From positions 1 to 37,132 of the forward strand of contig JALWDA010000113.1 of the NCBI GenBank assembly GCA_027014955.1: a stretch of DNA of 37,132 nt, read 5' to 3'. Made by a program: the position numbers and the translations under genes. The notes beneath the pieces were generated by a model. The model saw only the letters and a list, made by a program, of their open reading frames with translations. It was not told the DNA's origin and did not search any database. This document shows positions 28,001 to 35,742 of the stretch, in pieces; within the stretch, counting starts at the first letter, position 1, and each line of letters opens with the position of its first letter. This DNA is from Desulfurococcales archaeon (lineage in GTDB: Archaea; Thermoproteota; Thermoprotei_A; Sulfolobales; Fervidicoccaceae).

Positions 28001-28898
28001 CGCAGAGACCATACTCGCGCTCAGCCCCGAGGCCAACCCAACTCTGGGCGTAAGGGCATTTGCCAGCCTCGAGAGCAAGACGGGAGTTCCCCTCAAGGAC
28101 CTGGCCCACGAGGGGAGGAGGATAAGGTTTGACGACATAGTGAGACAGCCCCGTAGGGCCTACACGTCTCCACTCTGGAGCGGTATAGAGTCTCCGGGGA
28201 GGACCTATGCGCCCTTCACGCAGAACACTGAGAAGCTGATACCGTGGAGGACACTGACTGGTCGCCAGCACTTCTACATTGACCACGACTGGTTCCTCGA
28301 GCTGGGAGAAGCCCTCCCCGTCTACAAGCCACCACTTAACTTCATAGCGCTGGGCAACCTGGAGAAGACTCTCCAGAAGCTCGGGATAAGCCCTGATGCA
28401 GTAAAGAGCTACAGGATAAACGGCAACGGCGGTAAGAAGCTGCTCCTGCGCTTCCTGACGCCCCACGGCAAGTGGAACATACACAGCGAGTTCTGGGACA
28501 ACCTCAAGATGCTCACATTGTTCCGCGGCGGGCAGGTGGTGTGGCTTAACGATGAGGACGCCAGGTGGGCTGGTATAGGCGACAACGATTGGATAGAAGT
28601 CGTTAACGACAATGGCGTTGTCGTGGCAAGGGTCGCCACGAGCCCCAGGATACCCAAGGGCATAGCGATAATGTACCACGCCCAGGAGAGGCACATCTAC
28701 GCCAAGAAGAGCAAGATAACCGGCAAGAAGGGCGGCATACACAACAGCCCGACCAAGGTGGACCTGAAGCCCACGAAGATGGTCGGAGGATACGCGCAGC
28801 TGAGCTACTTCTTCAACTACTACGGGCCAACGGGGGTGAACAGGGACACCCTCGTTATTGTACAACTCCATGAAAAACTCGGCTCCAACCTGGGGTGA
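25083..28898 (+). CDS. narG: Respiratory nitrate reductase catalytic subunit NarG, Tat-exported
   Basis: Molybdenum bis-MGD enzyme reducing nitrate to nitrite. The N-terminus carries a twin-arginine signal (LTRRDFVKIAGLAG), so the active site should face outside, as in archaeal pNar enzymes. With the TTG start, FS0 cluster ligands are H72, C76, C80 (HGVNCTGSCSW) and C115 (EPRGCPRG). The Mo-ligand aspartate is D241 in SFYDWYADLPPASP, which is followed by the NarG-specific GEQTDVPESADWF. These distinguish it from DMSO reductase or perchlorate-type relatives. Length about 1271. TTG 25083 is preferred over GTG 25074 because GAGAGGTGA, containing that GTG, is its SD. First gene of the narGH-heme-membrane-narJ operon. 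Confidence 0.96.
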   Translation: MSQQKLTRRDFVKIAGLAGVAVSVGGLTSVLSQNNFLREIGNPRLGYPEERRGWENFYRSMWQYDKVARSTHGVNCTGSCSWMVYVKDGIVAWELQATDYPRISEYIPDYEPRGCPRGASFSWYLYSALRVKYPYVRKPLLDLWKAARAAYGDPVEAWKSIVEDPAKRSQYVKARGMGGWVRADWDTVLELIAAALVYTIKKYGPDRIFGFTPIPAMSPVSYASGARFIELIGGSMGSFYDWYADLPPASPQVWGEQTDVPESADWFNAAYIVNFGTNIPLTRTPDAHFFVEVRYRGTKIVVVSPDFSEHTRFADVWVPIKAGTDGAFALSMAHVILKEFYVERQHEYFMDYAKRFTDLPFLVMLEKQNGVYKPGKFLMLSDLAEEEYAAPGYAEQENSEWKTLVYDEKSGKVRLVNGSIGFRWDGSGKWNLKLEDPVTGDTIDPKLSFIDDADEVVGVEFPAFGAEFGQSASFVRNVPVKRVKTKEGEALVTTVFDLLAAHLGVDRGLGGDYPAGYDDPKPHTPAWQEEITGVSRELAIRIAREMADTALKTKGRVMIMLGPGVNHWYHTDLYYRAILSLVKLLGAEGRNGGGWAHYVGQEKIRTLVGWATVAFALDWIKPPRHQNSPSFYYVHTDQWRYDTMDLSLIAPKDADLQGRVKCRHPMDCNVIAARLGWLPFYPQYNRSTIELAKEARSKGKDPVEYIVELLKANKLKLAIEDPDAPENWIRVMFVWRANILGSSSKGHEYFLKHLLGSPMSATMAEEKAKGKVKEVTWRDPAPEGKLDLLVSLDFRMATTPIYSDIVLPAATWYEKYDLSMTDMHTFIHPFTPAVDPLWESKTDWDIFKDLAKKFSEIAEKHFPDPVEDVVARALWHDTSMEIAQPRGVVKDWRKGETEPIPGKTMWHLKVVTRDYKNVYNMYISLGPGAKKVGGKGVAYDTSDVWEELKAENGAVKWDKCPEGCPSLEKDKYAAETILALSPEANPTLGVRAFASLESKTGVPLKDLAHEGRRIRFDDIVRQPRRAYTSPLWSGIESPGRTYAPFTQNTEKLIPWRTLTGRQHFYIDHDWFLELGEALPVYKPPLNFIALGNLEKTLQKLGISPDAVKSYRINGNGGKKLLLRFLTPHGKWNIHSEFWDNLKMLTLFRGGQVVWLNDEDARWAGIGDNDWIEVVNDNGVVVARVATSPRIPKGIAIMYHAQERHIYAKKSKITGKKGGIHNSPTKVDLKPTKMVGGYAQLSYFFNYYGPTGVNRDTLVIVQLHEKLGSNLG

Positions 28899-28904
28899 TG
28901 GGAA

Positions 28905-30332
28905 ATGGTTAGGGCACACCTCTCCATGGTAATGGTCCTGGACAAGTGTATAGGGTGCCACACCTGTAGCCTGGCCTGCAAGAACGTGTGGACCGACAGG
29001 GAGGGCCAGGAGTACGCCTGGTGGAACAACGTAGAGACCAGGCCCGGCGTGGGGTACCCCAAGACCTGGGAGAACCAGGACAAGTACGGTGGGGGCTGGG
29101 TTCTTGAGGACGACAAGCTGAGGCTTAGGCTGGAGAAGGACAAGCACTACAAGCCACCTAGCCTTAACGACTACTACAACCCCTTCGACTACGACTACGA
29201 GCAGCTCTTCACCCAGGAGATACTCGACCAGCAGCCCAGCGCCGATCCCCTGGACATGTACTCCAGGGAGAAGATAGACGTCAAGTGGGGCCCCAACTGG
29301 GACGATGATCTTGCAGGTGCGGACGTTATAGCGCCCCATGACCCCAACTGGAACGGGATTGACAAGCAGATATACCTGAACTTCAAGGACGTCTTCATGT
29401 TCTACCTGCCCAGGATATGCAACCACTGTCTCAACATGGCCTGTGCCCCCGCGTGTCCAAGAAAGGCGGTGTACAAGAGACCCGAGGACGGCATAGTCCT
29501 TATAGACCAGAACAGCTGCAGGGGCTACAGGTTCTGTGGAATAGCCTGCCCCTACAAGAAGATATACTACAACTGGAAGACGGGCAAGAGCGAGAAGTGC
29601 ATATTCTGCTTCCCCAGGGTCGAGACAGGGCAGCCCCCCGCCTGTACACTGTCATGTGTGGGCAAGATAAGATATGTTGGAGTGGTGCTCTACGACGAGA
29701 CCAGGGTGCCCGAAGCCGCTAAGGCACCCGAGGACCAGCTGGTGAAGGCCCAAAGGGAACTCATACTAGACCCCTTCGACCCCCAGGTCATTAAGGAGGC
29801 CCGAGACGCTGGCGTGCCAGAGAACTTCATAAAGGCAGCTCAGGAGAGCCCCGTCTACTACATGTTCAAGAAGTGGGAGCTGGCACTACCACTACACCCC
29901 GAGTTCAGGACCCTGCCCATGGTCTTCTACGTGCCCCCGCTGAACCCCGTGATAACCGTGCTGGACAGGAACAACAAGTACAGCGCCGACTACAACAGCA
30001 TTATACCCGCCATAGACAAGCTGAGGATACCTATAAGGTACCTTGCCAACATGTTCTCGGCCGGCAATGAGGAGGAGGTGCGCAAGTCCCTTAAGAGGCT
30101 GCTGGCGATAAGGGAGTTCTTCCGCCGCATAGAGGTCGAGGGACAGAGCAGGGCAGAGGCCTCCGCTGTGCTCAGGGAGCACGGGCTCACCGTTGACGAC
30201 GCGGACATGATGTACAGGTGGCTCGCTCTGGGAAGGGACAGGTGGGTGATACCCACAAGCAAGAAAGAGCTAAGGGTAACGTTAACCCCTCGTGGAAGGG
30301 GCCCGGGAATGGGAGGCCGCCAGAGGGGGTGA
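28905..30332 (+). CDS. narH: Nitrate reductase Fe-S subunit NarH
   Basis: 475-residue electron-transfer subunit with four ferredoxin-like Cys clusters: C15-x2-C18-x2-C21-x3-C25; C172-x2-C175-x4-C180-x3-C184; C205-x2-Y208-x2-C211-x3-C215; and C232-x2-C235, C247, C251. The third group has Tyr where E. coli NarH has Trp in place of a fourth Cys, so it should hold the [3Fe-4S] cluster. The ATG follows narG by 6 nt with GGTGAT overlapping the narG stop. It has no signal peptide, so it should be co-exported with folded NarG. Confidence 0.96.
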   Translation: MVRAHLSMVMVLDKCIGCHTCSLACKNVWTDREGQEYAWWNNVETRPGVGYPKTWENQDKYGGGWVLEDDKLRLRLEKDKHYKPPSLNDYYNPFDYDYEQLFTQEILDQQPSADPLDMYSREKIDVKWGPNWDDDLAGADVIAPHDPNWNGIDKQIYLNFKDVFMFYLPRICNHCLNMACAPACPRKAVYKRPEDGIVLIDQNSCRGYRFCGIACPYKKIYYNWKTGKSEKCIFCFPRVETGQPPACTLSCVGKIRYVGVVLYDETRVPEAAKAPEDQLVKAQRELILDPFDPQVIKEARDAGVPENFIKAAQESPVYYMFKKWELALPLHPEFRTLPMVFYVPPLNPVITVLDRNNKYSADYNSIIPAIDKLRIPIRYLANMFSAGNEEEVRKSLKRLLAIREFFRRIEVEGQSRAEASAVLREHGLTVDDADMMYRWLALGRDRWVIPTSKKELRVTLTPRGRGPGMGGRQRG

Positions 30333-30339
30333 GTAGTCC

Positions 30340-31272
30340 ATGAGGACCGGTTTTGAGGCCCTGGTCCTATCCATGCTACTGGGTATTGCACTGGCCATAA
30401 GCCTGACGGTAGGCCCCCTTGTAACGGGGCAGGCGCCCGACGTTACAGCCAAGTACATTACGGGCAACCTAGTGCAAGACGCCCAGGCTGCCATGAAGGA
30501 CGTTGCCGTAGAGTACAAGACGGGCCTCACAGCCCAGCAGATCGTATACCCCCTCAGCGACCCCGGGTCCGCTGAGGTCAGCTACAACATCATGCACAAC
30601 GGAACCCACATTGCCTTCTACATAAAATGGAAGGATGAGACAAAGGATGTGCCCATTGGCGATGTGATTGACCAGTTCCCCGACGCAGTAGCGATACAGT
30701 TCCCGGTATTCAAGGGAGAACTACCCTACGTGTGTATGGGTAACACCCAGAACCCAGTCAACATAGTAATGTGGAAGAGCAACGCGGGCGCAGAGGCGCT
30801 GGTATCCGCATCAGCGTATGGAAGGGGACAGGTCCAGAGAGAGGCTCTTCAGATGTTCGAGTCAAAGACCCGCCCCATACACACCGCGCCACCCGAGGAT
30901 CAGATATGGTACAGTGACGCCTACTATGAGAACGGGGAGTGGATGGTGGTCCTAATAAGGCCCCTGGGAAGCACCAGCCCTCTCACCCCCTCTCTCGAGC
31001 CCGGCTCCACCACCAGCATAGTATTAGCGGTGTGGGATGGGGCAAAAGATGAAAGAGGCGGGTTGAAGAAGACTAGTGGTTGGCTGACCGTTGAGCTGGA
31101 GCAGCCCGCAGCGCCAGCCGCGGCAGCCACAGAGACGGTGACCCAGACGAGCACGGTCACCGTGACCGCTCCCGGCGAAGGCGGTGTGCCTGGATGGTTT
31201 GTCGAGTTCGCAGTGGTCATAATAGTACTGCTGGCGCTAGCAGTGGTCTACCTGCTCGCGCGGAAGGGTTAG
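30340..31272 (+). CDS. EbdC-like heme b subunit, membrane anchored
   Basis: 310 residues. A signal peptide or anchor (about 7-28) is followed by an extracytoplasmic domain with the ethylbenzene dehydrogenase gamma/DMSO reductase-family heme b pattern: AIQFPVFKGELPYVCMGN (M133 is the likely axial ligand) and NPVNIVMWKS, later SGWLTVELEQP. A Thr/Ala-rich spacer leads to a C-terminal helix (FAVVIIVLLALAVVYLL) and RKG, a tail anchor. In EbdC the heme has Met and Lys ligands; the Lys cannot be fixed by eye here. It should take electrons from the quinol side and pass them to NarH. The start ATG has GGGGGTGA upstream, overlapping the narH stop. Confidence 0.8.
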   Translation: MRTGFEALVLSMLLGIALAISLTVGPLVTGQAPDVTAKYITGNLVQDAQAAMKDVAVEYKTGLTAQQIVYPLSDPGSAEVSYNIMHNGTHIAFYIKWKDETKDVPIGDVIDQFPDAVAIQFPVFKGELPYVCMGNTQNPVNIVMWKSNAGAEALVSASAYGRGQVQREALQMFESKTRPIHTAPPEDQIWYSDAYYENGEWMVVLIRPLGSTSPLTPSLEPGSTTSIVLAVWDGAKDERGGLKKTSGWLTVELEQPAAPAAAATETVTQTSTVTVTAPGEGGVPGWFVEFAVVIIVLLALAVVYLLARKG

Positions 31273-31277
31273 CGAAG

Positions 31278-32090
31278 ATGGTTTTTTCAAAGGACGTGTT
31301 TTTTTCCAAGCCCTCAGGCAGATATGCATCTTTTTTCCTCTCCCATACCTTCTCTCTATTCCTGCTTTTCCTATACGCACTTGAGCTCCTCTTCAACCGT
31401 ACCCTCATGCGTGTACTCATCTTCATACCCCCCAGTGGTGTCAGGGGCGCTCTTGAGTTCCTTACCTCATACCTAGGTCTCCTTGCGTTGAACGCCACCC
31501 TTGTCCTATCATTGGCCGGTATGTTCCTGGGCCTGGGAGTTGGGGTTGGCGTTATTTTCCTAGGGGGCCTGGTGGCTGATTTTGCTGGTTTGTTCAAGGT
31601 CAAGTACCTCCTCATACCCCTCGCACTTGCTGTTACCTACATGGATCGGAGGCTCCTATGGCCCTCTTTCATAGTGTCGTTGATGGTGTTATCGTCGAGC
31701 TTCACATACCTGTACCTGGGGTGGCTTGTGACCATACTCTGGGCCCTCTACCCGCTTCCCCAAATCATAAGGAGGGGTGTTACTGTAGACAAATGGACAT
31801 ACCTGGCTGTGGCACTCGCCACCATGCTAGCCGCTGGTCTCTTGACAAACCCCTATCATGTGGGCCAGGTTTTCATACTCGCTATGGACATAGTCAGCCC
31901 CTGGGTGCTTCCAGTCGCGCTACTCGCCTATGGACTAGCCCCCCGCTCACGGTTCGCAACGACATTACTTCTCACGGGTCCTGGGCTCCAGCTCTCCAAT
32001 CAGGTCCTTATGCTGGCACTATTCATGATTGAAGAAGCCAATATTTATCCATCTACTACCAATGGGAAAAAGCGGGGTGTTCATGGTTGA
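31278..32090 (+). CDS. Unassigned polytopic membrane protein in the nar operon
   Basis: I do not recognise this 270-residue protein. It has about 7-8 hydrophobic segments: FFLSHTFSLFLLFLYALELLF, a stretch at 63-105 rich in Gly (GMFLGLGVGVGVIFLGGLVA), then 110-122, 130-160, 174-190, 197-220 and 228-250. Histidines near membrane segments are H23 and H194 only, not the four needed for NarI's two hemes. The position (after the heme b subunit, before narJ) implies a nitrate reductase membrane partner or quinol site, or a nitrate/nitrite transporter, but it lacks the NarK family signature. The ATG at 31278 follows the previous stop by 5 nt; the frame is open further upstream but overlaps the heme subunit. 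Confidence 0.75.
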   Translation: MVFSKDVFFSKPSGRYASFFLSHTFSLFLLFLYALELLFNRTLMRVLIFIPPSGVRGALEFLTSYLGLLALNATLVLSLAGMFLGLGVGVGVIFLGGLVADFAGLFKVKYLLIPLALAVTYMDRRLLWPSFIVSLMVLSSSFTYLYLGWLVTILWALYPLPQIIRRGVTVDKWTYLAVALATMLAAGLLTNPYHVGQVFILAMDIVSPWVLPVALLAYGLAPRSRFATTLLLTGPGLQLSNQVLMLALFMIEEANIYPSTTNGKKRGVHG

Positions 32091-32620
32091 AGAACACATT
32101 CAAGACACTTTCCGTGCTCCTCAGCTATCCTGGGGAAGCCCACAAGGTCCTGTACAAGTACAAGCAGGACCTAGGCGAGATACTCAGTGACGAGGACCCC
32201 CGGATAGCTAGGCTCATCATGGAGTTCATGGACAGGACCGACCCCTACAACATTGACGAGAAGTACGTCAGCCTCTTCGAGATGCCCCCCAAGTGCCCAC
32301 TATACGCGCACGAGCACCTGCCCAACCAGAAGGAGAGCGAGGTGGGCAACTTCCTGCTGGAGATAAAGATATTCTACAAGGCAAAGGGCCTCGACATTGA
32401 CGCTTCGAAGGAGATACCCGATTACCTCCCCGCTATGCTTGAGTACATGGCGAACCTTCTCCCTGACGACGAGGGCCTTGCCCGCTCGTTTGCGAGGAAG
32501 TACTTTAAGCCCTGGATTGGAAAGTGGGCAGAGTGCGTCAAGAAGGAGGGGGGAGAATATGCGCTCCTTGCAAAGGCTGTCATGATGGCCATTGACAGGG
32601 TCCTGGGGGACGAATCATAG
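32087..32620 (+). CDS. narJ: Nitrate reductase assembly chaperone NarJ
   Basis: 177-residue all-helical chaperone of the NarJ/TorD family, which holds apo-NarG until the cofactor is inserted and checks it before export. Features: TLSVLLSYPGEAH near the start, YVSLFEMPPKCPLYAHEH, and the NarJ-specific EIPDYLPAMLEYMANLL (about 108-124). The start is TTG 32087, overlapping the stop of the membrane protein by 4 nt, with GGGGTG 7 nt upstream. Its 3' end overlaps that of the convergent HTH-10 regulator by 6 nt. Confidence 0.9.
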   Translation: MKNTFKTLSVLLSYPGEAHKVLYKYKQDLGEILSDEDPRIARLIMEFMDRTDPYNIDEKYVSLFEMPPKCPLYAHEHLPNQKESEVGNFLLEIKIFYKAKGLDIDASKEIPDYLPAMLEYMANLLPDDEGLARSFARKYFKPWIGKWAECVKKEGGEYALLAKAVMMAIDRVLGDES

Positions 32621-33250
32621 CTCCGTGAGGGCCCTCCACACGGCCTTCGCCTCGGCCCTCCTCAGCACCTCGGCCACGCTTGACTTGGACATGTTAAGCA
32701 TCCTGGCAAGGTCGTCAAGGTTCACCTTGCGGGGGACATCATAGTATCCCGCCCTTACCGCTGTTAGGAGGACCCTCTCCTGGAGGGGGGTCAGGTAGGC
32801 CTTGTTGAAGGGCTTCTCTATTGTGATCTCCACGTTCTCCTTGCCCAGTAGGGTCTCAAAGTACTCGGCTATCTGGCGGGCCTTTTTACGGGTTGTGAGT
32901 ACAGTTAAACGAGAGACGCCGTTGGGGGCAACAGTGGTTCTGAGGAATATCATCTCCGGGTCATAGGAGCTGTACTTGCACACCTCGCAGGTCTCTGAAA
33001 GGACGAGTGCTATGTAGGAGTTTTTAGAGAGGCGGCCCCCCTTTATGCGGAGGTTCCTCGAGTTCCTCAGGACCTCCACGGCCTCTCTTAGTTTCCTGTT
33101 GTCGCCCTTCAGCTTAACAAGGTGAGTGGCATGGTTGTCGACGACCCTGTTCTCCAGTATTTCAATCTCGACGTCGACTGGCTTCTTCTTTAGCTCCTTC
33201 AGCACGTTGCAGAACCTGTGCTTGAAAATTATGTTTATTAGGACGACCAT
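32615..33250 (-). CDS. Bat-type HTH-10 transcriptional regulator with CxxC
   Basis: 211 residues. The C-terminal HTH-10 domain is clear: LTPLQERVLLTAVRAGYYDVPRKVNLDDLARMLNMSKSSVAEVLRRAEAK (about 153-202), as in haloarchaeal Bat and related regulators. The N-terminal domain is unassigned but resembles the input part of such proteins. It has a C88-E-V-C91 pair, C14 and several His, which could bind metal or respond to redox state. It converges on narJ, so it is a likely controller of nitrate respiration (inference). ATG 33250 with AGGAGA 6 nt upstream; TATA-like TTATTTATATG at 33326-33336. Confidence 0.82.
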   Translation of the reverse strand: MVVLINIIFKHRFCNVLKELKKKPVDVEIEILENRVVDNHATHLVKLKGDNRKLREAVEVLRNSRNLRIKGGRLSKNSYIALVLSETCEVCKYSSYDPEMIFLRTTVAPNGVSRLTVLTTRKKARQIAEYFETLLGKENVEITIEKPFNKAYLTPLQERVLLTAVRAGYYDVPRKVNLDDLARMLNMSKSSVAEVLRRAEAKAVWRALTEL

Positions 33251-33371
33251 CTCGATTCTCCTTATGTCACCCGGTGGCGTGCTCTCGTCTCTACTCTTTA
33301 GAAGATGTGGTGGTAAAAAGTTTTCATATAAATAATAATTTTAGAAATATATTTACAGAAAACCTCCCCCA

Positions 33372-34844
33372 CTAATCTGCAGGGGAAACGTTGAACCGGG
33401 ACTCGGCCTCCCCTAGGACCTCATCGAACAGGCGGAGGGCCTCATCTATCTCCTCGTAGGTTATTGTCAGTGGGGGTGACAGGGCAAACCTGTTACCATA
33501 GTAGCCGGCCTTCTTCACCAACATGCCCTTTTGAAGAAGCCTCATTGTTATCCACGAGGTCTCCTTCGAAGCTGGCTTCTTGCTACGCCTGTCCCTCACG
33601 AGCTCCAGGCCCATGTACAGGCCCTTGTTCTGGAACTCTCCTATAAGAGGGTGCTTTTTCTCAAGGTCCTCGAATCCCTGTCTAAAGTACTTGCCCTTCT
33701 CCTCCGCCTGGCGAGCTAGGTTTTCCTTCTTAATGACCTCTATGGTGGCCAGGGCGGCTGCCACCCCCAGCATGTATCCTGCAAACGTGGTAGAGTGCGC
33801 TCCGGGGCCCCAGGAGTCCATTATCTCCCTCCTGCCAACTACAGCTGCGAAGGGGAGACCGTTTGCTATTGACTTTGATACTAGGAAGAGGTCTGGCTCC
33901 ACGCCGGGGTAGTGGTCCACAGCCCACATCCTTCCCGTGCGGGCCCACCCGGTCTGTATCTCATCTAGGGCGAAGAGAATGTCGTGATCGCGGGCCAGCT
34001 TGTAGAGCGAGGGGAGCCAGGTGTCGGGGGGTATTATGTACCCCGCGGCACTCTGGTAGGGCTCTATGAGCATGGCTGCTATGTTGCATATTCCCTTAGA
34101 CGAGTCCACCAGCCCGTAGTACTTAGAGCTTAGCATGTAGTCGACCTGGTGGAGACACTCCTCTGCACACGATTCGCAGTCCCGGGCCGTTTTCGAGCAG
34201 GGGCACCGATAGCAATAGGGGAAGGGTATCCTAACAATGGCGGTGTCGGCGGGGGGCACGGGGTATATCTGGGACCAGGTGCTGGTGCTGTGGGTGAGGG
34301 GGGCGGTTCCTATGGTTCGGCCGTGGTAGTCCCCCCACTGGGTCATTATGTACTGTCGGCCCGTGTATATGCGGGCAAGCTTTATGGCAACCTCGTTGGC
34401 GTCGCTCCCAGTCACCGTGTAGAATACCTTCTTGGGGAAACCCCCCGGGGTTATGCTGACGAGCTTCTCGCCAAGCCTTATCCTGTCCTCGGTAAGCATC
34501 TCGCTGTACTGGACTATCTTCTCGAACTGCCTGACAATGGCCTCCAGCACAGCTCTCCTGTGGTGGCCCGCGTTGCTCACGGCGAAGCCCGCCATCATGT
34601 CTATATAACGCTTCCCATCCACATCATAGACTACGGCGGTTTCCTCCGCCCTTTCTATTATGGGTGGGGCCTCGTACATGCTGAAGGGCATCGAGCCCAG
34701 GCTCTCGACCTCTAGGGCCCTTTTTATGACCTCCCTGCTCTTCTCCCCATAGCCCCACTCCTCGGCTGCCTCCAATATCCTGTCGGGATCGGGCCTGTAT
34801 TTTAGGAGTTTCTCGGAGAAGTCCAGCCGGGGTGGTTTGTCCAA
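33372..34844 (-). CDS. Class III PLP aminotransferase with Cys-rich insert
   Basis: Fold type I omega-aminotransferase of about 490 residues. In frame numbering from GTG 34856: PLP phosphate site GSDANEVAIKLAR (150-162), DYHGRT (176-181), PLP-ring Asp in FALDEIQTGWARTGRMWA (295-312), Schiff-base Lys328 in FLVSKSIANGLP, and TTFAGYMLGVAAALATI. Family members act on 4-aminobutyrate, ornithine, dialkylglycine or amino acid racemisation; the substrate is not settled. An insert has C215-x2-C218-x-C220...C227-x2-C230-x3-C234, a denser set than the CxxC...C pattern I recall in Pyrococcus relatives. TTG 34844 is chosen because GGTGA is 5 nt upstream; GTG 34856 is the alternative. TATA-like TTGTATAAAG near 34887-34897. 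Confidence 0.88.
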   Translation of the reverse strand: MDKPPRLDFSEKLLKYRPDPDRILEAAEEWGYGEKSREVIKRALEVESLGSMPFSMYEAPPIIERAEETAVVYDVDGKRYIDMMAGFAVSNAGHHRRAVLEAIVRQFEKIVQYSEMLTEDRIRLGEKLVSITPGGFPKKVFYTVTGSDANEVAIKLARIYTGRQYIMTQWGDYHGRTIGTAPLTHSTSTWSQIYPVPPADTAIVRIPFPYCYRCPCSKTARDCESCAEECLHQVDYMLSSKYYGLVDSSKGICNIAAMLIEPYQSAAGYIIPPDTWLPSLYKLARDHDILFALDEIQTGWARTGRMWAVDHYPGVEPDLFLVSKSIANGLPFAAVVGRREIMDSWGPGAHSTTFAGYMLGVAAALATIEVIKKENLARQAEEKGKYFRQGFEDLEKKHPLIGEFQNKGLYMGLELVRDRRSKKPASKETSWITMRLLQKGMLVKKAGYYGNRFALSPPLTITYEEIDEALRLFDEVLGEAESRFNVSPAD

Positions 34845-34940
34845 TGGCCTCACCACCGTTTCATGATAACATTATGTCTTGTCCTTCTTTATACAATCTT
34901 ACAGGAGTAGTAATTAATACTTCCATGCGCTCTTTGAAAC

Positions 34941-35663
34941 CTATATGACAAGCAAGTACCTGAGCTGGGGGAAAGCCTCCTTGGCCTTCTCTAAGATATC
35001 CCGGCTCAGAGCCACAACTGACACCGCGGTAACCTCTCCCCCCTGGACGTGCGCGAGCCTCTGCAATGAGGTTAGGGTGCAGCCCGTCCAACTCACGTCG
35101 TCAACGACGATCACGCGGTCGTCCTTCGACACGGCCTTAGGGGGGAGGGTTATGTAGGCCCGGGACTTGGGCTCTCCACTATAGCTGTGAAGGGGGGTGC
35201 AGGGCTCGGTCAGGCCCCGGGGGACAAAGGTGTTCCTAAGCGCGTAGACAATCTTCTTACCCTCCAGCATCGAAATTATTGTGGCTATGGATATTCCTCC
35301 CCCCTCCACGGTGAGTATCTTGCTGTACTTCTTCGGGTCCAGGCCCCTCTTCAGCTCGATGGCGGCCCATACTGCTAGGTAGGGTCTCGTGGAGAGGACG
35401 TTGTTGAGCTCTGGGCCCTCCATTATGCCCTCCCTAAGGGACTTCTCCAGCGATGCACGGGGGTCGATCAGCTTCGAGAGACGGGGTAGCAGCTCCCTTA
35501 TACGCTTGATGCTCGGGTAGAGCTTGCCTGTGGAGTATTTGCTCAGGGTAGGCATGTCTATTCCCAGTTCCTGGGAGACCCTGGAGAGACCCAGCTCGTC
35601 CTTGGCCAGCCTTAGCAGGGAGTTGAACAGCAGTTTTTCCTCCAACATGCTCAACCCGGTCAT
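34941..35663 (-). CDS. HTH-phosphoribosyltransferase regulator (GfcR type)
   Basis: 240 residues. An N-terminal Cro/XRE-like HTH (LSRVSQELGIDMPTLSKYSTGKLYPSIKRIREL, about 26-58) is joined to a type I phosphoribosyltransferase fold with the PRPP loop RVIVVDDVSWTGCTL (183-197) and a flexible hood. This is the layout of archaeal GfcR/PurR-like regulators, where PRPP or a sugar phosphate acts as a ligand rather than a substrate. In Haloferax, GfcR controls sugar catabolism. Divergent from a sugar kinase, it probably regulates it. The ATG at 35663 has GGGAGGG upstream and a TATA element (35705-35713) giving a leader of about 20 nt. In-frame ATG at 35648 is an alternative. Confidence 0.85.
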   Translation of the reverse strand: MTGLSMLEEKLLFNSLLRLAKDELGLSRVSQELGIDMPTLSKYSTGKLYPSIKRIRELLPRLSKLIDPRASLEKSLREGIMEGPELNNVLSTRPYLAVWAAIELKRGLDPKKYSKILTVEGGGISIATIISMLEGKKIVYALRNTFVPRGLTEPCTPLHSYSGEPKSRAYITLPPKAVSKDDRVIVVDDVSWTGCTLTSLQRLAHVQGGEVTAVSVVALSRDILEKAKEAFPQLRYLLVI

Positions 35664-35704
35664 CGTCCCTCCCTTTTTGCGTCTCCTGGTATTTTCTTGT
35701 ATGG

Positions 35705-35724
35705 TATTTTATAACACATGTGTT
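35705..35724. promoter_or_regulatory. Divergent promoter with two-way TATA element and 12-bp palindrome
   Basis: TATTTTATAA (35705-35714) reads as a TATA box on the plus strand and as TTATAAAATA on the minus strand. The perfect palindrome AACACATGTGTT (35713-35724) touches it. Predicted starts are near 35738 (kinase) and 35685 (regulator). The palindrome lies between TATA and start on the kinase side, a classic repressor position, and in the BRE position on the regulator side. The GfcR-like protein is the obvious binder (inference). Confidence 0.6.
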
Positions 35725-35742
35725 TGGGCCCTGGCTGTAAGT

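Noticed and set aside
27855-29426. 523-codon open frame on the minus strand across narG/narH
   Set aside because: It is antisense to two genes with unmistakable NarG and NarH motifs; its translation is low-complexity (Val/Leu/Pro/Gly/Tyr rich) and matches nothing. It is a by-product of GC-rich codon positions.
31278-32090. Polytopic membrane protein as NarI
   Set aside because: NarI needs four membrane His for two hemes; only two His lie near membrane segments here and no NarI motifs are seen.
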